Below are positions 17,630 to 27,120 of a DNA stretch of 64,000 nt, one piece after another. The position numbers were made by a program, and so were the translations under genes. Below the pieces are notes generated by a model. It searched no databases. It had not been told where the DNA came from and worked only from the letters and a program-made list of their open reading frames with translations. Source of the DNA: Prauserella aidingensis (lineage in GTDB: Bacteria > Actinomycetota > Actinomycetes > Mycobacteriales > Pseudonocardiaceae); assembly GCF_024171865.1 (NCBI RefSeq), contig NZ_JAMTCN010000017.1:57366-121365 (forward strand), in the 5' to 3' direction. Position 1 is the stretch's first letter; every line of letters begins with the position of its first letter.

Positions 17630-19012
17630 GTGGCAGCCGCAAAGACCGCAACCCGAAGCGGGCCGAAGACAACGAGCGCCGCCGAGCAAGCGACAGCCGA
17701 GGAGACGGCGGCCGCCGACGGCGCCGAGGCGCCGGAAGCGACAGCGACCAAGCCTGCGCGCAAGACGGCCGCGAAGAAGTCTTCCGCCAAGTCCACCAAG
17801 ACGGCCAAGTCGGAGGGTTCCGCCAAGGCGAAGCCCAAGGCCGACGGCGAGGAACCCGACCTCGACGGCGCCGATGTCGAGGACGTCGACCTGTCCGACC
17901 TCGACGTCGACGCGGTCGAGGTGGATGTCGTCGACGCCACGGTGACCGAGGAGGACGCCGAGGAGGCCGAGGCCGAATCCGAGGAGGCTCCGAGCGGCAA
18001 GAAGAAGCAGCAGACCGCCGACGGTGACTTCGTCTGGGACGAGGAGGAGTCGGAGGCCCTGCGGCAGGCCCGCAAGGACGCCGAGCTCACCGCGTCGGCC
18101 GACTCGGTCCGCGCCTACCTGAAGCAGATCGGCAAGGTCGCCCTCCTCAACGCGGAGGAAGAGGTCGAGCTCGCCAAGCGCATCGAGGCCGGCCTGTACG
18201 CCTCCGAGCGCATGCGCGTCATCGAGGAAAAGGGCGAGAAGCTCACCACTCAGATGCGCCGCGACCTGAAGTGGATCATCCGCGACGGCGAGCGTGCCAA
18301 GAGCCACCTGCTCGAGGCGAACCTGCGACTCGTCGTGTCGCTGGCCAAGCGCTACACCGGCCGCGGCATGGCGTTCCTGGATCTGATCCAGGAGGGCAAC
18401 CTGGGCCTGATCCGTGCGGTCGAGAAGTTCGACTACACCAAGGGCTTCAAGTTCTCCACCTACGCCACGTGGTGGATCCGCCAGGCGATCACCCGCGCGA
18501 TGGCCGACCAGGCGCGCACCATCCGTATCCCGGTGCACATGGTCGAGGTCATCAACAAGCTCGGCCGCATCCAGCGTGAGCTGCTGCAGGACCTCGGCCG
18601 CGAGCCCACCCCCGAGGAGCTCGCCAAGGAGATGGACATCTCCCCGGAGAAGGTCCTGGAGATCCAGCAGTACGCCCGCGAGCCGATCTCGCTCGACCAG
18701 ACCATCGGCGACGAGGGCGACTCGCAGCTCGGCGACTTCATCGAGGACTCCGAGGCGGTCGTCGCCGTCGACGCCGTGTCGTTCACGCTGCTGCAGGACC
18801 AGCTCCAGTCGGTGCTGCAGACGCTGTCCGAGCGTGAGGCCGGCGTCGTCCGGCTGCGCTTCGGCCTCACCGACGGCCAGCCGAGGACTTTAGACGAGAT
18901 CGGTCAGGTCTACGGCGTCACGCGCGAGCGGATCCGCCAGATCGAGTCGAAGACGATGTCGAAGCTGCGCCACCCGTCCCGGTCGCAGGTCCTGCGGGAC
19001 TACCTGGACTGA
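17630..19012 (+). CDS. rpoD: Principal RNA polymerase sigma factor (RpoD/SigA)
   Basis: Primary sigma-70 factor, 460 residues with this start. The first 135 residues are Lys/Ala then Asp/Glu-rich and disordered, ending in [21 protein letters not shown]. Region 1.2 ([30 protein letters not shown]), region 2 ([41 protein letters not shown]), region 3 ([14 protein letters not shown]) and region 4 helix-turn-helix ([20 protein letters not shown]) are intact up to the terminal LRDYLD. GTG at 17630 follows GAAAGGGCG and gives [10 protein letters not shown], like mycobacterial SigA; an in-frame ATG at 17603 is an alternative. Constitutive housekeeping role is well established. Confidence 0.95.
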   Translation: MAAAKTATRSGPKTTSAAEQATAEETAAADGAEAPEATATKPARKTAAKKSSAKSTKTAKSEGSAKAKPKADGEEPDLDGADVEDVDLSDLDVDAVEVDVVDATVTEEDAEEAEAESEEAPSGKKKQQTADGDFVWDEEESEALRQARKDAELTASADSVRAYLKQIGKVALLNAEEEVELAKRIEAGLYASERMRVIEEKGEKLTTQMRRDLKWIIRDGERAKSHLLEANLRLVVSLAKRYTGRGMAFLDLIQEGNLGLIRAVEKFDYTKGFKFSTYATWWIRQAITRAMADQARTIRIPVHMVEVINKLGRIQRELLQDLGREPTPEELAKEMDISPEKVLEIQQYAREPISLDQTIGDEGDSQLGDFIEDSEAVVAVDAVSFTLLQDQLQSVLQTLSEREAGVVRLRFGLTDGQPRTLDEIGQVYGVTRERIRQIESKTMSKLRHPSRSQVLRDYLD

Positions 19013-19040
19013 CGGACGAAACCGGCGTCACGGCCCGACC

Positions 19041-19077
19041 ATGGCCGCCGATCCGCACAGCGCGGGTCGGCGGCCAT
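19041..19077 (+). terminator. Hairpin terminator downstream of rpoD
   Basis: 15-bp stem (19041-19055 with 19063-19077) with one G-U-type mismatch and a 7-nt loop, starting 28 nt after the rpoD stop codon. Confidence 0.7.
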
Positions 19078-19135
19078 TGTCATGTCCGGCCCGATCTCGT
19101 GTCCGGCACCCTGCCGCAGGGGACGTCGTGGCCGG

Positions 19136-19171
19136 GATTCCGTGGTGTCCGACGATTCCGTGGTGTCCGAC
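19136..19171. repeat. Two tandem copies of an 18-bp repeat
   Basis: The unit GATTCCGTGGTGTCCGAC occurs twice with no spacer (19136-19153, 19154-19171) in the 350-nt gene-free stretch between rpoD and the EamA gene. The stretch otherwise holds the rpoD terminator and a short imperfect duplication of TCCTGAGTCATG near 19260-19285. No gene is apparent. Confidence 0.8.
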
Positions 19172-19362
19172 GTGGACGGCCGGATCGTCCCGTATGGCCG
19201 GACCGATACGGCGACGGCGCGGTTTCTCACTCTCCCGGGGAGACCGCGCCGTCCACTGTGTCCTGAGTCATGGTCCTGAGTCATGACCGGAGGGCCTGCC
19301 GCCGGCGCCATGTCGGCGCCCGCCGCGGCACCGCCTCCGCCGCGGCACCGCACCACGTCCCG

Positions 19363-20235
19363 TCAGGGAGGTTCGCGCACCGACTCGTCGGGGCCGCGCG
19401 AGCGCAGCAGCACGCCGCAGACGACGGCGAGAATCCCGATCGCCTCCGTGACCGCGGGCACCTGTCCCAGTACGACCAGGCCGACGACCGTCGCGGTCAC
19501 CGGCAGCAGCGCCAGCAGCACCGCGAACCGCGCCTGTCCGACGCGTCGCAGCACCACCTGGTCCAGCCCGTAGGGCACGACGGTCGACAGCAGGCCGACG
19601 CCGATGCCGAGCAGGAGCAGGTCCGGTTCTCCCCACACGCCTCCGGTACCGAGCGCCAGCGGGCTCAGCACCACCGTGGCGACGGTGAAGCCGACCGCGA
19701 GACTGTCGATGCCGTTACCGCCGAGCGCCACCTTCTTGCCGAGCACGATGTAGCCGGCCCAGGCCGCCGCGGCGGCCAGCGCGAACGCCACACCCGCCGG
19801 ACTGCCACTCCACTGCACGTCGGCGATCGCCAGCACGCCCGCCACGACGAGGGTCAGTGCGGCGAAGTCCCGCCTCGTGCGCGAGCCGAGCGCGGCCACC
19901 AGGACGGGGCCCACGAACTCGATGGCGGTGGCCGTTCCGAGGGGCAAGCGGGCGATCGCCTCGTAGTAGACGACGTTCATCAACGCCGTGACCACGCCGA
20001 ACGTGCCCGCCAGCAGCAGCGGCCTGCCTCGCCACGCCTCCCGTCCGGGCCTGCGCCATGCGAGAAGTATCACAGCGGCCCCGAGACAACGCAGCCACGC
20101 CACGCCTGCCGGGCTCGACGCCTCGAAAAGCCATACGGCGACGGCCGCGCCCACGTAGATCGAAATTCCGCTGAGAACGAACAGGGCCGGTGCGGGAACC
20201 GCGTCGATTCGCCGTTTCGCAGCCGAGATATTCAC
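19363..20235 (-). CDS. EamA/DMT-superfamily exporter (RhtA-like)
   Basis: 290-residue inner-membrane protein with about ten hydrophobic helices in two EamA repeats. Landmarks are PAPALFVLSGISIYVGAAVAVWLFE at the N-terminus, RLPLGTATAIEFVGPVLVAALGSR in the first repeat, AGYIVLGKKVA between them, and STVVPYGLDQVVLRRVGQARFAVLLALLPV in the second. RhtA-type members export threonine/homoserine or other amino acids; the substrate here is not known. GTG at 20235 begins the first protein-like stretch (VNISAAKRRID). It stands alone on its strand. Confidence 0.85.
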   Translation of the reverse strand: MNISAAKRRIDAVPAPALFVLSGISIYVGAAVAVWLFEASSPAGVAWLRCLGAAVILLAWRRPGREAWRGRPLLLAGTFGVVTALMNVVYYEAIARLPLGTATAIEFVGPVLVAALGSRTRRDFAALTLVVAGVLAIADVQWSGSPAGVAFALAAAAAWAGYIVLGKKVALGGNGIDSLAVGFTVATVVLSPLALGTGGVWGEPDLLLLGIGVGLLSTVVPYGLDQVVLRRVGQARFAVLLALLPVTATVVGLVVLGQVPAVTEAIGILAVVCGVLLRSRGPDESVREPP

Positions 20236-20497
20236 ACGACGATGGTGCCCGACCACCGAAAATGCCCTGCTGAGGGGCCTACGCGTGCCGTGGCGGTGAC
20301 CACGCACGAAACGGCCGTCGACACAAGGTCTGCCACGACGTGACACACCTCCCACCGACGCGGGAACACTTGCGAGCGCCACAACGTCTGTAAGAGTGGA
20401 CGGCAGCGAACAACGAAAGCGGCACCAGAGCCGACTTCGTTCTCGCGGCTGAATTGATGGCATCGGCGCGCCGATGCCGGGACGGAGGGAGACTCCC

Positions 20498-20677
20498 ATG
20501 ACTTCACCGACGCTCACCCGCCCCGAACTGACCCGCGCGGACCGTTGCGACCGGTGCGGAGCCGCTGCCCAGTTGCGAGCGGTACTCCCCAGCGGCGGCG
20601 AACTGCTCTTCTGCGGACACCACGGCCGTGAGTACGAGGCCAAGCTGAAGGAACAGGACGCCGACATTCAGCGCTGA
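20498..20677 (+). CDS. DUF7455 small cysteine-rich protein (Rv2708c-like)
   Basis: 59-residue protein: MTSPTLTRPELTRADRCDRCGAAA, then LRAVLPSGGELLFCGHHGREYEAKL. The CDRCG pair with the later CGHH forms a plausible zinc-binding knuckle. The family is found beside sigB in mycobacteria and has no known function. The ATG at 20498 follows GGAGGGA at ideal distance; an earlier in-frame ATG at 20474 lacks one. A 19-bp hairpin lies 118 nt downstream. Confidence 0.85.
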   Translation: MTSPTLTRPELTRADRCDRCGAAAQLRAVLPSGGELLFCGHHGREYEAKLKEQDADIQR

Positions 20678-20794
20678 GAAGCCATCACCAGCCGTCGACA
20701 CGGCTTGTCGGGCGGCCGGGGCGGGGCGCAGCGGAGCGGGACAGAGAGCGCCGTTGTGAGACTCGCACCGACATGACATCAGCAACCGACACGC

Positions 20795-20835
20795 AGAAGG
20801 GGCGGAACCCGAATAATTCGGGTTCCGCCCCTTCT
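20795..20835. terminator. Bidirectional terminator between DUF7455 and helicase genes
   Basis: Perfect 19-bp inverted repeat (20795-20813 with 20817-20835) around a TAA loop, positioned between two convergent genes. Confidence 0.85.
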
Positions 20836-20891
20836 CGGTGCGACGCCTCGTCCCGGTTCCACGCCCGGGTGGGGCGGTCACCAGGAACCGG

Positions 20892-22673
20892 TCACCAGGA
20901 ACGCAGGGTCGCGATCCGCTCCTCGAGCTGCTCCACGGTCGCCATCGCCGTCGGCGGGCCCCCGCAGATCCGGCGCAGCTCGTTGTGGATCGCGCCGTGC
21001 GGCTTCTTCGTCCGGTGGTGGTAGACGCCCACCAGCGTGTTGAGCTCCTTGCGCAGCGCATGGATCCGCTCCCCGACCGCCTGGGGGCGCGCCGCGGGCT
21101 CGGGTGCCGGCTCGGGCTGTTTCGGCTTCCGCCGCTGTTCGTCGGCGAGCTGCTCCTCCTGCCGTTTCCGCAGCAGTGCCCGCACCTGGTCCGGCTCCAG
21201 CAGCCCCGGTAGCCCCAGGTACTCCTGCTCCTCCTCGCTACCCGAGAACACCGCGGTGCCGAACGAGTCGCCGTCGTAGATCACCTGGTCGAGCTCGGCC
21301 GAGGCGCCCAGTGAGGTGAACGCCTTCTCCTCCTCACCGGGCTCGTCCTCGGTCCGGTTGGCCGCGAGCAGCAGCTCGTCGTCCCAGCCCTCCTTCTCCC
21401 GGTGCGGTTTGCCCAGCACGTGGTCGCGTTCGGCCTCCAGCTGGCTCGCCAGCTCGAGCAGCACCGGCACGCTCGGCAGGAAGATGCTCGCCGTCTCCCC
21501 CGGCTTGCGCGCACGCACGAACCGGCCGATGGCCTGCGCGAAGAACAGCGGTGTGGACGCGCTCGTGGCGTACACCCCGACCGCCAGCCGCGGCACGTCG
21601 ACGCCTTCGGAGACCATCCGCACCGCCACCAGCCAGCGCTCCGTCGAGTCCGCGAACTCGCCGATGCGCTGCGTGGCCTTCGGGTCGTCGGAGAGCACGA
21701 CGACGGGCTGCTCGCCCGCGATGCGCTGCAGGATCTTCGCGTAGGCGCGCGCGGAGTCCTGATCGCTCGCGATCACCAGACCGCCCGCGTCCGGTATGCC
21801 GTTCGCCCGCAGCTGGGACAGCCGCGTGTCGGCGGCCTGCAGCACCGACGGCACCCACTCCCCGCCCGGGTCGAGGGCGGTGCGCCAGGCCCGCGCCGTC
21901 TGTTCGGCCGTCAGCGGTTCACCCAGGCGCGCGGTGAACTCGTCCCCCGCGCTGGTGCGCCAGGACGCCTCCCCGGAGTAGGCCAGGAACACCACGGGCC
22001 GCACGACACCGTCGGCGAGCGCGTCGGAATAGTTGTAGCTGCTGTCGGCCTTGCTGCGGAGGGCCCCGTCGGCGTCCGGCTCGTAGGTGACGAACGGGAT
22101 CGGCGAGTCGTCGCTGCGGAACGGCGTACCGGTCAGGGCCAGCCTGCGGACCGCAGGCGTGCACGCCTCCTCGATCGCCTCGCCCCACGACTTGGCGTCG
22201 CCGGCGTGGTGGATCTCGTCGAGGATCACCAGCGTCTTGCGGTTCTCCGTGCGTACCCGGTGCAGGTTCGGATGCGCGGCGATCTGCGCGTACGTGACCG
22301 CGACGCCCTGGTAGTCCGACGAGGTGACGCCCGTGGTGTTGCGGAAGTTCGAGTCGATCGCGATGCCCGCGGCCGCTGCGGACGACGCCCACTGGTGTTT
22401 GAGGTGTTCGGTGGGCGTGACGATCGTGATCGCGTCGATCGTGCGGTCGGACAGCAGCTCGGCGGCCACCCGCAGGCCGAACACCGTCTTACCGGCTCCC
22501 GGCGTCGCGACGGCGAGGAAGTCCTTCGGCCGCTGCGTGAGGTACTTCGTCAGGGCCCGCCGCTGCCACGCGCGCAGCGGCCGCGCCGTCGCGTCGCTGT
22601 CGGGTTCCGGTGCGGCCACGGCGCGCTCCTCGCGGCGCGTCCGAGCCGCCTCCTGGTCCGACGTCGCCGACAC
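20892..22673 (-). CDS. DEAD/DEAH-type superfamily 2 helicase
   Basis: 593 residues. Motifs in order: Q-like PLRAWQRRALTKYL, Walker A ATPGAGKT (residues 56-63), Walker B LDEIHHAGDAKSWGEA (DEIH at about 152), LALTGTPFRSDDSPIPF (motif III), VASD-type GLVIASDQDSARAYAKIL (IV), MVSEGVDVPRLAVGVYAT (V) and QAIGRFVRARKPGE (VI). The C-terminal 150 residues are charged, coiled-coil-like, with a final EELR-type helical segment. It resembles UvrB/XPB-type DNA translocases rather than RNA helicases; role unknown. GTG at 22673 follows AAGGGGAG. Divergent from the YihY gene across about 300 nt. Confidence 0.82.
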   Translation of the reverse strand: MSATSDQEAARTRREERAVAAPEPDSDATARPLRAWQRRALTKYLTQRPKDFLAVATPGAGKTVFGLRVAAELLSDRTIDAITIVTPTEHLKHQWASSAAAAGIAIDSNFRNTTGVTSSDYQGVAVTYAQIAAHPNLHRVRTENRKTLVILDEIHHAGDAKSWGEAIEEACTPAVRRLALTGTPFRSDDSPIPFVTYEPDADGALRSKADSSYNYSDALADGVVRPVVFLAYSGEASWRTSAGDEFTARLGEPLTAEQTARAWRTALDPGGEWVPSVLQAADTRLSQLRANGIPDAGGLVIASDQDSARAYAKILQRIAGEQPVVVLSDDPKATQRIGEFADSTERWLVAVRMVSEGVDVPRLAVGVYATSASTPLFFAQAIGRFVRARKPGETASIFLPSVPVLLELASQLEAERDHVLGKPHREKEGWDDELLLAANRTEDEPGEEEKAFTSLGASAELDQVIYDGDSFGTAVFSGSEEEQEYLGLPGLLEPDQVRALLRKRQEEQLADEQRRKPKQPEPAPEPAARPQAVGERIHALRKELNTLVGVYHHRTKKPHGAIHNELRRICGGPPTAMATVEQLEERIATLRSW

Positions 22674-22970
22674 AGCCGATGCACTCCCCTTTCCCACCAG
22701 AACCGACCACGGCCACCGGCTCCCGGTGACCCGCTCTCGGGCGCCCGCCACGCGGCGGGCTCGCACAGCAAAACCCTCCCGCGCCGGCCGGCTCCGGTGG
22801 CGGCCGCGTGGTGAGGGCGCGTCGGAAAGAGTACCCGGACCGTCCGACGGGACCGGGCCACGGCCGGGCCCCCGAGATCGCCCGGCGAGGCGTTTTCGTG
22901 CGACACGCCCGGGCCGATGTCCCGGGCGGACGCGCCAACGCCGCCCCGATAGAGCATGCTGGGACCCGTC

Positions 22971-24236
22971 ATGAACGACCAGAACACCGGCAGGCCCACC
23001 GGCGACGACCCGCCCGATCGGCCGGACGGGGACGACGGCGGTGGCGACGAGCGTCACCCCGGTCCGCCCGCGCGCGCCGCGGAACGCTCGCCGTCGCAGA
23101 GCGGGACCGCGCCGCGCCGCCGCAAGGGCCCGCTGCGCCTGCTCGGCCGCACGCTGAACAAGGCCTGGGAAGGCAACGTCTTCTCCGAGGCCGCCGAGGC
23201 CGCGTTCTGGCAGACGCTGTCGCTGCCGCCGCTCCTGTTGGGCCTACTGGGCAGCATCGGCTACATCGGCGACTGGTTCGGTCGGCAGGTCGTGACGCGC
23301 GTCCACGACAACATCATCGGATTCGCCGAGACGGTCTTCAGCGACAGCGTGGTCCGGCGGATCATCGAGCCGACCGTCAACGACATCCTGACCACCGGCA
23401 AGGGCGAGATCGTCTCGGTCGGTTTCCTGATCTCGCTGTGGGCCGGCTCCTCGGCCATGGCCTCGTTCGTGGACGCGATCACGGTCGCCCACGACCAGTA
23501 CGGCGTCCGCAACGAGGTGTGGCAGCGGCTCTTCGCGCTGCTGCTGTACATGGCGAGCCTCGCGCTGCTGATCGTCGGCCTGCCGATCATCGCGATCGGG
23601 CCGGATCTGCTGCCCGACTTCTTCCCCACGGACTGGAGACCGACGGTGTCGGCGTGGGTCGGCACGCTGTACTACCCGACGGCGGGCCTGGCGCTCGTGC
23701 TCGCCCTCGCGACGCTGTACAAGCTGTCGCTGCCGCGCAAGCTGCCGTGGCACCGGGGCCTGCCCGGTGCCGTGCTCGCCATGGTGATCTTCCTGCTGTC
23801 CAGTGTCGGCCTGCGCCTCTACATCGGCTGGATCACCACGACCGGCTACACGTACGGCGCACTCGCCACGCCGATCGCGTTCCTGCTGTTCGCGTTCTTC
23901 ATCGGGCTGGCCATCGTCGCGGGCGCCTACTTCAACAGCGCCATCCAGGAACTCTGGCCTGCCAAGCCGACCCGGCGACAGCGTCGTTCCTGGCAACGAC
24001 TCGAACGCGCACGCGTCGCGGAACGGATCGAGGCCGACGAGCGGTACTCCGTCGAGGACCGCACGACGTTGCCGATCCGCAGGCCCCGGCAGGACCGCAC
24101 CCCGCCGGGCGCCGCGGCACGGGAGAACCCGCCACCGGAGGACACGGCAGAGCACGACCCGGCCGACGATGCGGCCCGGCGCGCCCCGGCACCGCACGAC
24201 CCGCACGCGACGGGCGACCGGGCTACCGACGCCTGA
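22971..24236 (+). CDS. YihY/BrkB-family inner membrane protein (Rv2707-like)
   Basis: 421 residues. A 60-residue disordered Asp/Gly/Pro-rich N-terminus leads to the family hallmarks: AFWQTLSLPPLLLGLLGSIGYIGD, ILTTGKGEIVSVGFLISLWAGSSAMASFVDAI and RNEVWQRLFALLLYM, with six membrane segments in all. The last 90 residues are a hydrophilic tail (Arg/Glu then Pro/Asp/His-rich) without recognisable domain. Formerly named ribonuclease BN, but that activity was disproved for the family; the transport role is unknown. ATG at 22971 was preferred over ATG at 22956 on homologue length. Confidence 0.85.
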   Translation: MNDQNTGRPTGDDPPDRPDGDDGGGDERHPGPPARAAERSPSQSGTAPRRRKGPLRLLGRTLNKAWEGNVFSEAAEAAFWQTLSLPPLLLGLLGSIGYIGDWFGRQVVTRVHDNIIGFAETVFSDSVVRRIIEPTVNDILTTGKGEIVSVGFLISLWAGSSAMASFVDAITVAHDQYGVRNEVWQRLFALLLYMASLALLIVGLPIIAIGPDLLPDFFPTDWRPTVSAWVGTLYYPTAGLALVLALATLYKLSLPRKLPWHRGLPGAVLAMVIFLLSSVGLRLYIGWITTTGYTYGALATPIAFLLFAFFIGLAIVAGAYFNSAIQELWPAKPTRRQRRSWQRLERARVAERIEADERYSVEDRTTLPIRRPRQDRTPPGAAARENPPPEDTAEHDPADDAARRAPAPHDPHATGDRATDA

Positions 24237-24341
24237 CGGCTCCGCAGGGCGTGTCCGCACGATCCCGGCCGGAGCCCTGCGACCCCGGCCGGAACGCGCT
24301 ACCACCGCGCGGCCGGACCCGTCACCCGGCGGGCGGGCGTG

Positions 24342-24596
24342 TCACTCGTCGTCGTCGCCGCCGGGAGGCAGGCCCTCGAAGATCTTCTTGCAGTCGGGGC
24401 ACACCGGCGAGCCCGGCTTCGCGGACTTCGTGACGGGGAAGACCTCGCCGCAGAGCGCCACCACGTGCGTGCCCGTGACCGCGCTTTCCGCGATCTTGTT
24501 CTTCTGCACGTAGTGGAACACCTCGGGGCGGTCGTCGTCGGTGCTCTCGGTGCCCTCGGGGCGGGTGTCGACATCAGGCAGCGTTGCAGTGCTCAT
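24342..24596 (-). CDS. DUF3039 zinc-binding-like small protein
   Basis: 84-residue acidic protein: MSTATLPDVDTRPEGTESTD, then FHYVQKNKIAESAVTGTHVVALCGEVFPVTKSAKPGSPVCPDCKKIFEGL. One cysteine in ALCGEVF and the CPDC pair plus a nearby His suggest a zinc site. Widespread in actinobacteria, uncharacterised. ATG at 24596 lies 60 nt from the divergent psuG start. Confidence 0.85.
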   Translation of the reverse strand: MSTATLPDVDTRPEGTESTDDDRPEVFHYVQKNKIAESAVTGTHVVALCGEVFPVTKSAKPGSPVCPDCKKIFEGLPPGGDDDE

Positions 24597-24656
24597 GCCA
24601 CCAGTTTGCCACCCGCGGACACGAGAGTGGATGCCTATGGGCCAGGATTGCGCGCT

Positions 24657-25619
24657 GTGACCAGTACTCCCCACCACGCCGCCCGCAGGGCCGCGGACAC
24701 CGCCGCCGGTCCCGTCACACTCTCGACCGAGGTCGCCGAGGCGCTCGACGCAGGCGCCGCGGTCGTCGCGCTCGAGAGCACGCTCCTCTCGCACGGCCTG
24801 CCGCCCGGCCGGAACCTGGAGGTCGCGGCCCGGCTCGAGGACACGGTACGCCGCGCGGGCGCGGTCCCCGCCACGATCGCGGTGCTGGACGGCACACCGC
24901 TGGTGGGTCTGACGGGCGCCCAGCTCGAACGGGTGTGCGCGCCGGATGCGGAGCTCGACAAGCTCTCCGCGCGCGACCTCGGCCCCGCGCTGGCCGCGGG
25001 CGGTTCGGGGGCGACCACGGTGGCGAGCACCTCGGTGCTCGCCCACGCCGCGGGCATCGACGTGTTCGCCACCGGTGGCCTCGGCGGCGTCCATCTGCCC
25101 CTGCCGGGCGAGTCGACGACGTGGGACGTCTCGGCCGACCTCGCGGTGCTCGGCCGTACGTCGATCCTCGTCGTGTGCTCCGGGATGAAGTCGATCCTGG
25201 ACATCCCCGCCACGCTGGAAGTGCTCGAGACCGGCTCCGTCCCGGTGCTCGGCTACGGCGTCGACGAGTTCCCCGCGTTCTACCTGCGCTCCTCGGGGCT
25301 GCCGGTGCCGCACCGGGTCGACGGCCCCGACCGGGTCGCCGGGGCGATGACCGCGCACCGCGCGTTCTCGTCGGCGGGCATGCTGCTGGCCAACCCGATT
25401 CCTGCCGAGGCCGAGATGGATCGCGACCTGCACGACCGCCTGCTCGCGGAGGGCCTGGCTAAGGTCGGCGACGCGGCGGTGAGCGGCGCCGACGTCACGC
25501 CGGTGCTGCTGGAGCACTTCCACACCGCGTCCGGCGGCGCGAGCCTCGACGCCAACGAGGAACTCGTCGTCGCCAACGCCGAGCTGGCCTCGCGGGTCGC
25601 CGTGGAGCTCATCCGATGA
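24657..25619 (+). CDS. psuG: Pseudouridine-5'-phosphate glycosidase
   Basis: Splits pseudouridine 5'-phosphate into uracil and ribose 5-phosphate in the salvage of modified RNA. The 320 residues carry family motifs VVALESTLLSHGLPPGRNLEVA, GTPLVGLTGAQLERV, the lysine-containing DKLSARDLGPALAAGGSGATTVASTSVLAHAAGI, VFATGGLGGVHL, VVCSGMKSILDIPATLEVLET and LLANPIPAEAEM. GTG at 24657 has a weak AGGA upstream. Its stop overlaps the start of the PfkB kinase (ATGA), so glycosidase and kinase are made together. Confidence 0.95.
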   Translation: MTSTPHHAARRAADTAAGPVTLSTEVAEALDAGAAVVALESTLLSHGLPPGRNLEVAARLEDTVRRAGAVPATIAVLDGTPLVGLTGAQLERVCAPDAELDKLSARDLGPALAAGGSGATTVASTSVLAHAAGIDVFATGGLGGVHLPLPGESTTWDVSADLAVLGRTSILVVCSGMKSILDIPATLEVLETGSVPVLGYGVDEFPAFYLRSSGLPVPHRVDGPDRVAGAMTAHRAFSSAGMLLANPIPAEAEMDRDLHDRLLAEGLAKVGDAAVSGADVTPVLLEHFHTASGGASLDANEELVVANAELASRVAVELIR

Positions 25620-26512
25620 GGGTCGTCGTGGTCGGCGACGCCGGCCTGGACGTGGTGGCCCGGCACGAGGGGCCGCTGGTCCACGGCGGCGACACCCGGG
25701 CGAGCGTCGGACTCACCGGTGGCGGGGCGGGTGCCAACACCGCCCTGTGGCTGCGCGCGGCGGGCGCGGATCCGGTGCTGCTGGCCCGCGTCGGCGACGA
25801 CCCGGGCGGCAGGCTGCTGCGGACCGAGCTCGAAGCCGCGGGCGTGACGTGCGCGTTCGCCGTGGACGCCGACGCCGCGACCTGCTGTGTCGTCGTCCTC
25901 GTCGATCCCGACGGACAGCGCACGATGCTGCCCGACCGGGGCGCGAACAAGCACTTCTGCGCCGCCGACGTGCACACGGTGGGGCCCGCGGCACTCGCGG
26001 GGGCAGAGCACCTGCACCTGTCCGGCTACGTCCTGCTGGACCCGTCGTCGCGGCCGGCGGGCCTGGCTGCGCTGGAGGCCGCACGGGCGGCGGGAGTGCC
26101 GACCTCGGTGGATCCGCAGGCGGCCGCGCTCATCACCGACCCCGAACGGTTCCTGGCCGACGTCCGCGGGGTCGACCTGCTGCTGCCGAACGCCGCGGAG
26201 CTGGCCGCGCTCACCGGGTCCGGCGACCCGGCCGCCGCGCGCGACCTGCTCGGGCACGTGGGTGCCGTCGCCGTGACCACCGGACTCGACGGCGCCGCCT
26301 GGGTCGACCGGGACGGACTGTGGACCGTGCCCGCCCGGCCCGCGTCGTGCGTCGACAGCACCGGCGCCGGCGACGCCTTCAACGCGGGCCTGCTCACGGC
26401 ACGGCTGCGTGGCGAACCGGTCCGCGACTGCCTCACCTCGGGGGTGCGGTTCGGCGCACACGTCGTGAGCCGGGTGGGCGCGCAGCCTGCGCCCGGGTCG
26501 CTGCCCGCCTGA
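25616..26512 (+). CDS. psuK: PfkB-family kinase, probable pseudouridine kinase
   Basis: 298-residue ribokinase-fold enzyme. Starts MRVVVVGDAGLDVVARHEG, has the substrate GG loop LTGGGAGANTALWLRAAGA, a long central domain and the ATP/anion-hole signature DSTGAGDAFNAGLLTARL with the catalytic Asp near residue 250. Its 4-nt coupling to psuG makes phosphorylation of pseudouridine, the step before glycosidic cleavage, the obvious role; other PfkB substrates cannot be excluded from sequence. No pseudouridine transporter is adjacent. Confidence 0.88.
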   Translation: MRVVVVGDAGLDVVARHEGPLVHGGDTRASVGLTGGGAGANTALWLRAAGADPVLLARVGDDPGGRLLRTELEAAGVTCAFAVDADAATCCVVVLVDPDGQRTMLPDRGANKHFCAADVHTVGPAALAGAEHLHLSGYVLLDPSSRPAGLAALEAARAAGVPTSVDPQAAALITDPERFLADVRGVDLLLPNAAELAALTGSGDPAAARDLLGHVGAVAVTTGLDGAAWVDRDGLWTVPARPASCVDSTGAGDAFNAGLLTARLRGEPVRDCLTSGVRFGAHVVSRVGAQPAPGSLPA

Positions 26513-26570
26513 GCACGCCCACCCTCGGGGATCGCGGCGCAGCCGTGTGCCCACCGGAGCGGCGATCGGG

Positions 26571-26978
26571 CTAGCTGTCGCGTCCCGGAGCCGTACCGTC
26601 GCCGTACCGCGCCTGCGGTCCGGCCTGCGCCGCCGTCTCCCCGGCGGGCGCGCCCTGCGCTCCGGCGACGTCGATCACCTGGTGCGGCGTCGCCTCCAGC
26701 CGACGGTGCTCCCGTTGATAGCGGTTGACCTCTTCGGTCTTGCGGGGTGGCCGGTCGTTGGCGACCAGCACGGCGATCCACGGCAGCGGGATCGACAGCA
26801 CGAGCAGCGCCAGCGCGAGCCACCAGGTCTGGTAGAAGACGCCCGCCAGGACCAGGCAGGGGAAGCGCATCCCCATGGTGAGGACGTACTTGCGTTTCCG
26901 GGCGGCGAGCTCGTCGTCGTGGGAGGGCGCCGCCTCGGTGATCAGGACCGGATCGTCGGACCTGTCGCGTTCCTCCAC
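26571..26978 (-). CDS. DUF3099 membrane protein
   Basis: 135 residues. The conserved block ITEAAPSHDDELAARKRKYVLTMGMRF leads into two membrane helices (PCLVLAGVFYQTWWLALALLVLSIPLPWIAVLVAN) and a basic NDRPPRK stretch; a Gln/Gly/Ala-rich tail follows. Function unknown. The third of three in-frame GTG codons (26978) was chosen because GGAGGT lies seven nt upstream of it. Convergent with psuK. A DUF3099 gene also sits just upstream of sigB in mycobacteria (Rv2709). Confidence 0.82.
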   Translation of the reverse strand: MEERDRSDDPVLITEAAPSHDDELAARKRKYVLTMGMRFPCLVLAGVFYQTWWLALALLVLSIPLPWIAVLVANDRPPRKTEEVNRYQREHRRLEATPHQVIDVAGAQGAPAGETAAQAGPQARYGDGTAPGRDS

Positions 26979-27120
26979 CGGCCTCACCTCCACCGATCCA
27001 TGCTCCCACCGCGGCCCGCGCGGCGACAGGCGGGGCGCGGGCGAGGACGTGTGATCCGATCTTCGCTCGTGGCGACCACACGCGGGCCCACGGGCGCGAG
27101 CCGTGCGACGATGACGCACC

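Noticed and set aside
19136..19171. 18-bp direct repeat as an attachment site or iteron
   Set aside because: Only two adjacent copies, no integrase or replication gene nearby; more likely a local duplication.
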